DNA from: Fervidobacterium changbaicum
GTDB lineage: Bacteria > Thermotogota > Thermotogae > Thermotogales > Fervidobacteriaceae
Length of the DNA stretch: 64,000 nt
Assembly: GCF_004117075.1 (NCBI RefSeq)
Contig: NZ_CP026721.1
Location: forward strand, 1,178,001-1,242,000
Direction of reading: 5' to 3'
Below the pieces are notes generated by a model. It made no database searches. It saw only the letters and a program-made list of their open reading frames with translations, and had not been told where the DNA came from. The translations under genes and the position numbers were made by a program. Numbering within the stretch: position 1 is the first letter of the stretch; every line of letters begins with the position of its first letter. Below, piece after piece: positions 36,732 to 45,443 of the stretch.

Positions 36732-37970
36732 GTGGCAGTATTTGAAGAACCAATCGCAGTAGGGAAGATTAGAAAAATAATCAGGGATATATTTTTCGAT
36801 AATGTGAAACTTTCGTACGGTTGCACAGAGCCGGTAGCTGTCGGGCTTTCTGTGGCCATTGCGAAGGATTATCTAAAAGGGGAACTGAATAGGATAGAGA
36901 TTTTGATGGATAGAAATACCTACAAGAACGGTTTAGAGGTTGGTATCCCGGGAACGCATCTGCACGGTTTTGAAATTGCAGCCGCGCTGGCGTATTTGAT
37001 TGGCAAATCCGAGTTCGGATTAGAGGTTTTCAAAAATGTCACTGGTGAGATAGTTTCTAAAGCTTACGAGATGAAGGATAAAGTCAGCGTGAAATACGAA
37101 AACGAGATACGTTTGCATATTAAAACAAAAGTTGTAGGAGATAACGAGGTACTTGTGGAGATAACAGATAGTCATGATAACGTGAGCAGAATAGTTGTTG
37201 ACGGGAATGAAATACTGAACACACAATCGAGCGTGAATTTTAAAAAAGAAGGAGCAAAAGCTGTCACACTCAATGAGATATTTGATTATGTTCAAAAACC
37301 TGATGAAGATGTTTTGGAACTTGTCAGGAAGGCGACTGAATATAACATAGAGATTTCAGAAATTGGATTGAATACGGATGGGAATTTCGGGAGAGTCTTA
37401 GATGGTATACCGCGGTATGTTGCCGCAGGTGTCGATCAGCGAATGAGTGGAGCACTACTCCCTGTCATGACGGTGGCTGGTAGTGGTAATCAGGGTATTT
37501 CTTGTATCGTACCAGTATCGAAAGTTGCAGATGATCTTGGCGTATCGCAGGAAAAGAAAGAAAAAGCGGTTTTACTGAGTATACTTGTAACGATTTATGT
37601 GAAGGCTTATACGGGTACGTTAACTCCAATATGCGGGGCTGGTAGTATAGCTTCAGCAGGTGCATCAGCTGGAATTGTATTCTTGAACGATGGTAGCTAT
37701 GAGCAGATTAAGAATGCCATCAACAACGTACTTGCTACGTTGTTTGGTATGACGTGTGATGGAGCGAAAAGAAGCTGTTCATTAAAAGCAAGTATTGGCA
37801 CCCAGATGGCACTGAATTCAGCTAAGCTGGCTTTAAATGGTACAAATATCCCTTGCGGAAATGGATTTGCCGCAAGGGATGTGGAGGAAACGATAAGAAG
37901 ACTCGAAGTACTTACAAATTCGTTGAGAAACTTCGATGAGGATGTCATAAATTTCATCGGACATTGCTGA
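36732..37970 (+). CDS. cyuA: L-cysteine desulfidase / serine dehydratase alpha-like (UPF0597, CyuA)
   Basis: 412 aa. Fe-S enzyme of the CyuA/MJ1025 family, which breaks cysteine into pyruvate, ammonia and sulfide. Cysteines for a 4Fe-4S cluster are in KLSYGCTEPVAV (~31), TPICGAGSIAS, GMTCDGAKRSC and NIPCGNGFAARD. The start is GTG 36732 with AAGGTGG 8 nt upstream; two GTGs further up overlap that site. It lies 150 nt after metF; whether it belongs to the Met operon is unclear. Sulfide made here could feed the DUF39 enzyme, an attractive but untested link. Confidence 0.88.
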   Translation: MAVFEEPIAVGKIRKIIRDIFFDNVKLSYGCTEPVAVGLSVAIAKDYLKGELNRIEILMDRNTYKNGLEVGIPGTHLHGFEIAAALAYLIGKSEFGLEVFKNVTGEIVSKAYEMKDKVSVKYENEIRLHIKTKVVGDNEVLVEITDSHDNVSRIVVDGNEILNTQSSVNFKKEGAKAVTLNEIFDYVQKPDEDVLELVRKATEYNIEISEIGLNTDGNFGRVLDGIPRYVAAGVDQRMSGALLPVMTVAGSGNQGISCIVPVSKVADDLGVSQEKKEKAVLLSILVTIYVKAYTGTLTPICGAGSIASAGASAGIVFLNDGSYEQIKNAINNVLATLFGMTCDGAKRSCSLKASIGTQMALNSAKLALNGTNIPCGNGFAARDVEETIRRLEVLTNSLRNFDEDVINFIGHC

Positions 37971-37982
37971 ACTTTGAATTTT

Positions 37983-40900
37983 TCAGCTTTTGAACTTTTC
38001 TTCGAATAATCTTTCAACAAAGGCGATTTCTTGAGAAAGCTTTTCGACTTGTTCAAGGTAATTGAATTCAGCATTTTTATCACGTGCAGCGTATTCGATA
38101 GCCTTTGCGAGTTCTCCTATTTCTGCAAAGCCAAGTGAACGTGCGGCACCTTTGATGCTGTGAGCTTCTCGTTGGATGGTTTCAAAATCTCCCATGGATA
38201 ATGCTGAGATAATTTTGCTTAGTGAATCTTTCGAAGAGGTTACAAACATCGCAAGCAGTTCTTTTTCGAATTCTGGAGTTAAACCGTATTCTTTTTCAGC
38301 TGTTGCTAGCTCTTCCTTTAGTTTTGCTATATGTGATCCGATTGTATCTTGTGTTATATCTTGCCTTTTTTCAGCTTTTTTACCTTCAGTTTCGACCGAA
38401 ACAGCTTGGTCACCGCTTTTTAAAGTTTCTGAGTCCTCTGGTTTTTCAACTAAATGGCCACAGTACGTTTCAAGAACACTCTCTATTTCTTCAAGCTTTA
38501 TCGGTTTGACGACATAATCGTTCATTCCAGCTGCGAGGACTTCATCTTTTATATTCTTCATTGCATGTGCAGTTAGAGCCACTATTGGAACTTTCAGGTT
38601 AAACTGCCTTATCCGTTTAGTAGCTTCTATACCATCCATTTCCGGCATAAGTATGTCCATAAAGATCAAGTCGTAATTGTTTTTCAAAGCCTTCTCCATA
38701 GCTTCCTTTCCATTAAAAGCAAATTCAGGTTCTATACCGAACTTTTTGAGTACCTCTGTCATGAGTAGTCTGTTTACCTCGAAACCTTCTGCGATCAAGA
38801 CTTTTGCTTTGTATTTTTTAATTTCAGAAGGTTTCTTTCTCTCTTTAGCTGGAACTTTTGAACACTTTTTTAATTTGAGTGTGAAATAGAAATTGCTCCC
38901 TTTTCCTTCTTCACTCTCGACGTTGATCTTTGAATCCATCAGTTCTACAAGTTGTTTGCTAATAGAAAGTCCCAGCCCAGTTCCTCCGTACTTTCTTGTA
39001 ATTGAAACATCTGACTGCTCAAAGGGTTCGAATATCTTTTCGAGCTTTTCTTTTGGAATACCTATTCCCGTATCTTTTACCGAGAACTTTATGTACTGGT
39101 AGTCGTCATCTTCTCCCACTTTTTCTATACGAACGGATACTAACCCTCCTGCAGGTGTGAATTTGATGGCGTTGTTGATCAAGTTGAACAACACTTGTTG
39201 GAGTCTAACACTGTCGAAAATTAAACAATCAGAGATACTTTGGTCTATGTAAATTTCGTAATCAACGTTTTTCTCTTTTGCTTTTGCTTCGTATAACATG
39301 AGCGAACTTTGGAGTTCGGCTTTAAGGTTCGACTCGATGAATTCAAGTTGTAATCTTCCACTTTCGATCTTCGCTAGGTCCAGTATGTCATTGATCACTC
39401 CAAGCAAAACTTCTGTTGATTTTAGTATCGTTGAGAGGTATTTTCTTTGTTTTTCATCAAGTTCGGTTTCTGCAAGAAGGTTGGCGAATCCAACTATACC
39501 GTTTAAAGGGGTTCTAATTTCATGGCTCATGTTTGCAAGGAAATTGCTCTTTGCTACACTTGCCTCCTCTGCTAATTTTTTTGCGAGTATCAGTTCTTGT
39601 TCGTACCGTTTCTTTGATTCGATGTTGGCGATGAGAGAAGCCAAGAGTGTGAAAATATTCTTTTCAACCGGGTGCCAAGCTCTCCTTTCTTTAAGAGCGG
39701 CACTTACAAAACCAATAACTTCGTTTTCCAGTTTTATTGGAGTAATAAGTGCCGAATAATTTTCCCCAAGAAGGCTTAGAATTAGCTGGTTCTGCGTGCT
39801 TTGTTTTGTTATTACAAATTGTTTACCTCTCATGAGATTATCGAGCTCGGGACCTCTTACTTTTTGAAGATCAATCTCAACTTTGGAAGATTCATTTGGA
39901 TTAGATGAGTAGAACCAGGGATTGATAGAAGTGAATGAATCTTTGTCTTTAACAAACTTGTAGACTCTCATTCTTGATACATTGAGTTCTTTTGCAACAA
40001 GTTCTATGGCCCTTGAAATTTCCTCATCAAGCTTTTCAACTGGTAAATTTATAAAGTTTATAGCCAGGTTTACAATTATCTGTTGGTATTTTGCAAGTTT
40101 TCTTATTACCTCTTGCGCAACTTTTTGTTTGGTGATGTCTTTTTGTATCGACAGTATTCCCTTTCTCCCGTTTGGCAGAATGATACTTGTTTCGTAAAGT
40201 TCTATGTATTTGATCTCACCGCGTTTCCCGACGTTTCTCACCGTATGAATCAATTTTTTTCCTGAAAGTATTTCCTGGATATTTTTTCTGACTCTTTCAG
40301 TGTCTTCTTTTGGGGCAAGGATCGTAACATTCCGACCTATAAGTTCTTCCTTAGTCTTCCCGTTTATCTTACAGAATTCGGGATTAACATCGATGATATT
40401 ACCTTCCTCGTCTTCTAAGAGTATGCCGACGGGGGCAAATTCGAATAGTGTTTTGTAGCGTTCATTTTCAATCATCCTGGCTCGTTCCGAGAGTTTTATG
40501 TCTGTTATGTCATGGAAAAATACCACAGTACCATTCTTTTTTCCGTTCTTGCTAACCAGTGGGCTTGTCCATATTTCAAAATAGTGGCCAAACCTTTCAA
40601 TAACACCTTGCCCTTTTTCAATAGTTCCAATGCATTCTTCGCTTAGAATATTCTGAGCAGGTTTGTACAGTACATCAATATTCCCAAGAAAGTCCTTTGC
40701 ATATCTTTTGAAATTTTCATTTGCGCTGACTATGTATCCTTCTTTATCAAGAACAACTATCAAGTCTCTTGAAGATTCGTATACTATGCTTTTTACTTCG
40801 TTTTCTAAGTCAAACCCGTGCAATCTTTGGGCTTCAAAAAGTATTATGATTATACTTACCATCAATCCGAAAGGTAACAAGTCAATTGGCAAATTAAAGA

Positions 40901-41483
40901 TAATGTACACAGCACTTGCCATAACAGGTATTACAACCGCAGCTAACAGATGTAAGATTGTAATCTTGCGAAAGATAGTTCTGTATTTATGCGCTATTCT
41001 TAGAATGATGTAATAAGCAGCAAATGAGACTACGTAACTATATAAAATATGTAAGTAATACAGAGGTCCTCTTATTATGTACTTGTCTTCGACAAGATAT
41101 GCCTTTAAGAACAAGTGATGTAAATTGTTTGTCCAAACAGATAATGTTGTTGTTATTGGAATTATAAGTAAAAGTATAACTTTCCTCTTTGAAATCTTTA
41201 TACCTGCAAAGCTTGAAACAAAGAAATACCATAGCACAGGCAAGTATGGAATTGCGAAGTATTGTATTTTGTACCAAAAGAACGCTTGATCGAAGTTGTT
41301 AGACAGTATGTTCAGTAGTTCCATTGCGTATCCAAAAGAGTAAAACCCCACGGTGAAAGATGCGATGGCCCCGGTAATTGAGATTGACTTATTACGGTAC
41401 TTTAAAAAAACTGCTATAGTCTGCAGTGATATTATCGAGTTGTACAAAAGGAGGAAAATATAGGTTGTTGAAACATTAAGCAT
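37983..41483 (-). CDS. Membrane hybrid histidine kinase (7TM-PAS-PAS-GAF-HisKA-HATPase-REC-HPt)
   Basis: About 1166 aa. Seven hydrophobic segments (~10-220) match the histidine-kinase 7TM sensor. PAS domains lie at ~230-335 and ~340-455, a GAF domain at ~480-625, HisKA at ~640-705 with phospho-His 654 (NMSHEIRTPLNG), HATPase with INNAIKFTPAGG, DTGIGIPKEK and GGTGLGLSI. The receiver has Asp 943 (IFMDILMPEMDG) and Lys in VVKPI; its acidic pair reads AEGFEVN in place of AEDNEVN. An HPt domain at the end has His 1108 (REAHSIKGAARSL). The start ATG 41483 has GGAG 10 nt upstream. No cognate regulator is adjacent. Confidence 0.93.
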   Translation of the reverse strand: MLNVSTTYIFLLLYNSIISLQTIAVFLKYRNKSISITGAIASFTVGFYSFGYAMELLNILSNNFDQAFFWYKIQYFAIPYLPVLWYFFVSSFAGIKISKRKVILLLIIPITTTLSVWTNNLHHLFLKAYLVEDKYIIRGPLYYLHILYSYVVSFAAYYIILRIAHKYRTIFRKITILHLLAAVVIPVMASAVYIIFNLPIDLLPFGLMVSIIIILFEAQRLHGFDLENEVKSIVYESSRDLIVVLDKEGYIVSANENFKRYAKDFLGNIDVLYKPAQNILSEECIGTIEKGQGVIERFGHYFEIWTSPLVSKNGKKNGTVVFFHDITDIKLSERARMIENERYKTLFEFAPVGILLEDEEGNIIDVNPEFCKINGKTKEELIGRNVTILAPKEDTERVRKNIQEILSGKKLIHTVRNVGKRGEIKYIELYETSIILPNGRKGILSIQKDITKQKVAQEVIRKLAKYQQIIVNLAINFINLPVEKLDEEISRAIELVAKELNVSRMRVYKFVKDKDSFTSINPWFYSSNPNESSKVEIDLQKVRGPELDNLMRGKQFVITKQSTQNQLILSLLGENYSALITPIKLENEVIGFVSAALKERRAWHPVEKNIFTLLASLIANIESKKRYEQELILAKKLAEEASVAKSNFLANMSHEIRTPLNGIVGFANLLAETELDEKQRKYLSTILKSTEVLLGVINDILDLAKIESGRLQLEFIESNLKAELQSSLMLYEAKAKEKNVDYEIYIDQSISDCLIFDSVRLQQVLFNLINNAIKFTPAGGLVSVRIEKVGEDDDYQYIKFSVKDTGIGIPKEKLEKIFEPFEQSDVSITRKYGGTGLGLSISKQLVELMDSKINVESEEGKGSNFYFTLKLKKCSKVPAKERKKPSEIKKYKAKVLIAEGFEVNRLLMTEVLKKFGIEPEFAFNGKEAMEKALKNNYDLIFMDILMPEMDGIEATKRIRQFNLKVPIVALTAHAMKNIKDEVLAAGMNDYVVKPIKLEEIESVLETYCGHLVEKPEDSETLKSGDQAVSVETEGKKAEKRQDITQDTIGSHIAKLKEELATAEKEYGLTPEFEKELLAMFVTSSKDSLSKIISALSMGDFETIQREAHSIKGAARSLGFAEIGELAKAIEYAARDKNAEFNYLEQVEKLSQEIAFVERLFEEKFKS

Positions 41484-41654
41484 AACAATCACGCTCCAGA
41501 TTTAAATATGTTCCGATTGACAATTTTTTTAAATCGATGAATTTATGAAAAAAATGATGTTACAAGAAAGCAAAATTACCATTTTTAGCTTTCACAATGC
41601 TAAAATATTAAAGTAGCAATGACATTACACAGAAGCCCTTTGGAGGTGTTTGCG

Positions 41655-42782
41655 TTGCAAGAGCTCTTAAATGGAGTACTCGCTTTGAACTTTGGAAATG
41701 TTACAATGGTAGCAATAGGGCTCTTTCTAATTTATCTCGCCATCTCTAAGGAATACGAACCTGCGCTCTTAGTCCCCATTGGTTTTTCTACGATATTAGT
41801 AAATATTCCGTTTTCCTCCGCTATAGATCAGTGGATAGATGGTGTTCTGCACCGTGGTGTTTTAAACGTATTTTTCGACATAGGTATTATAACAGAAATT
41901 TTTCCATTATTGATATTCATTGCAGTTGGTGCGATGATTGATTTTGGGCCACTGCTCGAGCATCCAATTATGTTCCTTTTTGGTGCAGCTGCTCAATTTG
42001 GTATATTTGCTACGATGGTTGTTGCGACGCTTTTGGGGTTCGATATCAAGCAAGCCGCTTCGATAGGGATAATAGGTGCTGCGGATGGTCCTACCTCGAT
42101 ATACGTTGCTGGAAGATTTGCAAAAGAATTGCTTGGCCCTATCTCGGTTGCTGCTTATTCTTACATGTCGCTTGTGCCTATAATTCAACCACCAGTCATA
42201 AAAGCTTTAACCACCAAGGAAGAAAGAAAGATAAAAATGTCTCCGAAAAGTCTTAGGATAAGCAAAAGAGTCAAGATAGTCTTTCCTATATTGGTTACCA
42301 TTGTTGCAAGTTTGATAGCTCCAAGTGCTGCGGCACTAATTGGTTTTTTGATGTTTGGTAATTTGTTAAGAGAATGTGGCGTGTTGAATTCCATCGCAAA
42401 AACAGCTCAAACAGAACTGGCGAACATTGTTACTATCTTTCTTGGATTATCTATAGGTTCTACAATGACGGCAGACAAATTTCTCAAACCTCAAACACTT
42501 TACATAATGCTTCTTGGTATCGTGGCTTTTGTCTTTGATACGGCTGGTGGAGTTCTTTTTGCAAAGTTTCTCAATCTCTTTCTTAAAAACAAGATTAATC
42601 CAATGCTTGGAGCAGCTGGAATTTCTGCTTTTCCAATGTCTGCGAGAGTCATTCATCAACTCGGTAGAAAAGAGGACCCGACAAATTACCTTTTGATGTA
42701 TGCAGTTGGTGCAAACGTTGCTGGTCAGATAGGGTCCGTCTTGGCCGGTGGAATACTGATTGCACTGGTAAGCAATTTGTGA
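41655..42782 (+). CDS. oadB: Sodium-pump decarboxylase beta subunit (OadB family), copy 2
   Basis: 375 aa, multi-helix paralogue of the protein at 4713-5864. GIIGAADGPTSIYVAG and NPMLGAAGISAFPMSARVIHQ carry the conserved Asp, Asn, Ser and Arg; here Met precedes the SARV motif as in typical family members, unlike copy 1. TTG 41655 is the likely start, with GGAGGTG 6 nt upstream; the ATG at 41619 overlaps the ribosome site only upstream. It is followed after 35 nt by an oadG-like gene, so this copy is the more likely partner of a complete pump. The alpha and biotin-carrier subunits lie elsewhere. Confidence 0.9.
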   Translation: MQELLNGVLALNFGNVTMVAIGLFLIYLAISKEYEPALLVPIGFSTILVNIPFSSAIDQWIDGVLHRGVLNVFFDIGIITEIFPLLIFIAVGAMIDFGPLLEHPIMFLFGAAAQFGIFATMVVATLLGFDIKQAASIGIIGAADGPTSIYVAGRFAKELLGPISVAAYSYMSLVPIIQPPVIKALTTKEERKIKMSPKSLRISKRVKIVFPILVTIVASLIAPSAAALIGFLMFGNLLRECGVLNSIAKTAQTELANIVTIFLGLSIGSTMTADKFLKPQTLYIMLLGIVAFVFDTAGGVLFAKFLNLFLKNKINPMLGAAGISAFPMSARVIHQLGRKEDPTNYLLMYAVGANVAGQIGSVLAGGILIALVSNL

Positions 42783-42817
42783 AAACTTTTAGTCGATAAG
42801 TGACGGGAGATGAGAGT

Positions 42818-42985
42818 ATGGTGAATGAGAATTTCTTGACAGCGATAAGGGTCGGTATTACGGGTTACCTGTCACTCATAGCTGTACTCATTTTATTCTA
42901 TTTTCTAATAATCTCGTTTGTTAATTTTTTCGCGGAGAGTGATAAGAATGGCTCGAAAAAAGGAAACAAGAGAGCTGAAGAATGA
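42818..42985 (+). CDS. Small membrane protein, OadG-like gamma subunit
   Basis: 55 aa. One transmembrane helix at about residues 15-37 (SLIAVLILFYFLIISFVNFF) with a charged, lysine-rich C-terminal tail. That shape and its place right after oadB fit the gamma subunit of Na+-pump decarboxylases, which anchors the complex. GGGAGATGAG lies before ATG 42818; the GTG at 42800 is less likely. It overlaps the next gene by 38 nt. The tail lacks the histidine-rich end of enterobacterial OadG, so assignment rests on size and position. Confidence 0.65.
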   Translation: MVNENFLTAIRVGITGYLSLIAVLILFYFLIISFVNFFAESDKNGSKKGNKRAEE

Positions 42986-44015
42986 AATCAATAATACGTA
43001 CTTGCTTTTTAGTCAGTATCTGATGGATACGATTAGAGATAGATCGACTCCGCTAAAGAAAAGGGACTTTGAGCGACTTCTTAAAATAGCCGTTGATAAT
43101 CTCAGCTTTGTCCACAGTGGAAGCGTCCTATGGCAGGACAGCGATGGAAGATTTTTCTATTTGGCTGCTTATAACCATGATTACGATATTCTAAAAAACG
43201 TCACATTCGCTCCACATGAGATGGTCATGAGAAGATTTAAGCACGTCTACGTGATCAAACGTAGAAGTGTTGATATCATTAAGGAACTTGCAAGGAAATT
43301 AAACGAAAATGAGAAGCACATTCAAGAAAAGGCTCAAAGCATAGATAATATAAAGGCTTTCATTTCCATTCCCATTAGATCTCAAAGGAAAATTGTTGGT
43401 TTCTTTAATTTGGACACCTGGGATCACGAAAATATATTTGCGGAAACTGGATTTGAAAGTGTTGCCGAGTTGATGGGCAACTTACTCTCCATCGTTGTTG
43501 AGCGATTTGAATTAATTGATATGGTAAAAGAGAAGAACTCTGAACTTGAAAAGATCAACCTTTTCGATAAACTGACTTATCTTCCCAACTTGAAATTTCT
43601 ATCGCAGTACTTCGAAAAATACTCGGAAATAACAAAACGTCTCCCTACGAAGTTGTACCTGGTGTATATAGATATAAAGGAATTCGAGAAGATTAACAGA
43701 ATGTATGGATACGAATTTGGAGACGATTTGATTCTTAAATTGTCGAAAATAATCACAAAATCTTGTAGGAAAAGTGACATAGTTGGGAGAACAAATGGCG
43801 ATGAATTTATAATACTAACACTTTCCAAAGAGAACCCCAAATCACTGATCAAAAGAATTCAGGAGAAAGTATCAGGTTTCGCTACGAAATCTGGTCTGAA
43901 TATCGAAATCCAAATAAGCACAGTTGAATATGGAACAGATGGTAAAGACTTCAATACATTAATTTCAAAAGCTCAAGAAAAAATTTACGAGAAAAGGGTT
44001 TTTGCTACGTATTGA
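42948..44015 (+). CDS. GAF-GGDEF protein with a variant NGDEF motif
   Basis: 355 aa. A GAF-like domain (~35-180; AFISIPIRSQRKIVGFFNLD is typical) is followed by a GGDEF domain (~205-350). The signature reads IVGRTNGDEFIILT, with Asn in place of the first Gly of GGDEF. The N-terminal metal Asp (VYIDIKEFEKIN) and the GDDLILKLSKI segment are present. It may make cyclic di-GMP or act as a GTP-binding sensor; variants at this position exist in active enzymes. GGAGAGTG precedes ATG 42948. It overlaps the oadG-like gene. Confidence 0.83.
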   Translation: MARKKETRELKNEINNTYLLFSQYLMDTIRDRSTPLKKRDFERLLKIAVDNLSFVHSGSVLWQDSDGRFFYLAAYNHDYDILKNVTFAPHEMVMRRFKHVYVIKRRSVDIIKELARKLNENEKHIQEKAQSIDNIKAFISIPIRSQRKIVGFFNLDTWDHENIFAETGFESVAELMGNLLSIVVERFELIDMVKEKNSELEKINLFDKLTYLPNLKFLSQYFEKYSEITKRLPTKLYLVYIDIKEFEKINRMYGYEFGDDLILKLSKIITKSCRKSDIVGRTNGDEFIILTLSKENPKSLIKRIQEKVSGFATKSGLNIEIQISTVEYGTDGKDFNTLISKAQEKIYEKRVFATY

Positions 44016-44046
44016 TTTGCTAAGCGTATAAAACGGAGGTGAAAAA

Positions 44047-44697
44047 ATGAACGAAAAAGATAAAATAAACAAAAAAGGTCACAGTTTGCAAAATTCTGAA
44101 CATTTCGAACATTATTACGTTGAAGAACCTCAAACTCCTTTAAAAGTTAGAGAGGTACAACTTAAACTGAAGAGCGGGCACATATACACGTTTAAAAGTC
44201 CCTCAGGGGTTTATTCTTTTGGAGATGTCGATAAAGCGACCCAGATACTCATTAATCACCACGCTCCAGTAAGTGGGAAGGTTTTAGACATAGGTTGCGG
44301 ATATGGGGTGATAGGCATTGTTCTTAAAAAGGAAAATCCTCAAATAGAAATATTCATGTCGGATATTAACAAAAGGGCGGTTGAATTTGCGAAGATAAAC
44401 GCCAAAGACAACAATATAGATGCAGATATACGACATGGAAGTCTGTACGAACCATGGTCTGGGATGGTTTTTGATCACATAATCGCTAACCCACCGATTG
44501 TCGCTGGTAAGAAGGTGTGGATGGATCTTGTTTCTGGAGCATATGAACATCTAAAACCCGGAGGGACACTCCAGTTGGTTGCCTATCACAACAAAGGAGG
44601 AGAAAGGATTAGAAACTACATGAAAGATATTTTTGGAAATGCTGAGGATATTTGGAAGGAAGGCGGGATTCGGATTTATTTATCAAGGAAAGAATAA
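44047..44697 (+). CDS. Class I SAM methyltransferase, RsmC-like
   Basis: 216 aa. The SAM motif VLDIGCGYGVIGIVL (~79-93) and the NPP motif IIANPPIVAGKK (~145) define the methyltransferase-small (MTS) family, whose best known members methylate guanine N2 in 16S rRNA (RsmC). The N-terminal ~60 residues contain a short LKLKSGHIYTFKSPSGVYSF segment as in single-domain RsmC forms. A good GGAGGTG site precedes ATG. The exact target RNA or protein cannot be told. It lies between the GGDEF and ECF ATPase genes. Confidence 0.85.
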   Translation: MNEKDKINKKGHSLQNSEHFEHYYVEEPQTPLKVREVQLKLKSGHIYTFKSPSGVYSFGDVDKATQILINHHAPVSGKVLDIGCGYGVIGIVLKKENPQIEIFMSDINKRAVEFAKINAKDNNIDADIRHGSLYEPWSGMVFDHIIANPPIVAGKKVWMDLVSGAYEHLKPGGTLQLVAYHNKGGERIRNYMKDIFGNAEDIWKEGGIRIYLSRKE

Positions 44698-44744
44698 AAT
44701 CTGGAAGTCGGTAATAAAGCTTGCGAATTGGTGAGTGGACAAAG

Positions 44745-45437
44745 ATGTTGATAGAGTTAAAGGAAGTCTCTGTGATTTTCGAAGAGAGTACGGATATTGA
44801 AAGAGTAGCTCTCAGAGAAATAAATCTTTCTTTTTCATCAAACGAGAGCATTTTACTTGTTGGAAACACTGGTTCCGGTAAAACAACGTTGATTTATCTG
44901 ATAGACCTACTAATAAAACCCTCTAGAGGTTCTTTATCCTATGATGGTAAAGACCCTTTTTTGTATCCTTACGAATATCGTAAGAAGTTCGGAGTAGCAT
45001 TTCAGATACCAGAACGTCAATTCTTCAGTGAAATGGTGGAGCAAGAGCTCACATACGCTGCAAAGAATTTTCAAGTCCCGTTTACTCAAAACGATATTGA
45101 AGAAGTTCTTGAGCTCGTTGGTTTGAGAAAAAGTGTCCTCAAAGAATCACCCTTTCGGTTATCTGGCGGAGAGCAACGAAAGGTGGCTATTGCTTCTATT
45201 TTGTTGCATAAACCTGAGTTTCTCATCTTCGATGAACCAACTGCAGGATTGGACCTCCAAGGCGTGCTTTCGGTTAGAGAAATACTTAAGAAATTTAAGC
45301 AAAATGGAAAGGGATTCCTTATAGCTACGCATGAGCCCGAGCTCTTCGAAGATCTATGTGACAGAAAGGTCTTCTTGCACAAGGGCACGATTTTCGAAGA
45401 TTTGCGTTTATCCACAATCCGTGCGAAAGGTTGGTGA
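44745..45437 (+). CDS. ABC ATPase, energy-coupling-factor (EcfA) type
   Basis: 230 aa. Walker A is GNTGSGKTT (~33-41), the Q-loop AFQIPERQFF, the signature LSGGEQRKVAIASI and Walker B FLIFDEPTAGLD, with the switch His in IATHEPELF. The QxPExQ form is typical of the EcfA ATPases that power vitamin and metal uptake. The start ATG 44745 has GGTGAG 9 nt upstream. There is no second ATPase or EcfT gene beside it; the S component at 63537 could be a client. The last ~20 residues overlap nothing; pilC starts 6 nt later. Confidence 0.85.
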   Translation: MLIELKEVSVIFEESTDIERVALREINLSFSSNESILLVGNTGSGKTTLIYLIDLLIKPSRGSLSYDGKDPFLYPYEYRKKFGVAFQIPERQFFSEMVEQELTYAAKNFQVPFTQNDIEEVLELVGLRKSVLKESPFRLSGGEQRKVAIASILLHKPEFLIFDEPTAGLDLQGVLSVREILKKFKQNGKGFLIATHEPELFEDLCDRKVFLHKGTIFEDLRLSTIRAKGW

Positions 45438-45443
45438 GTTGAT

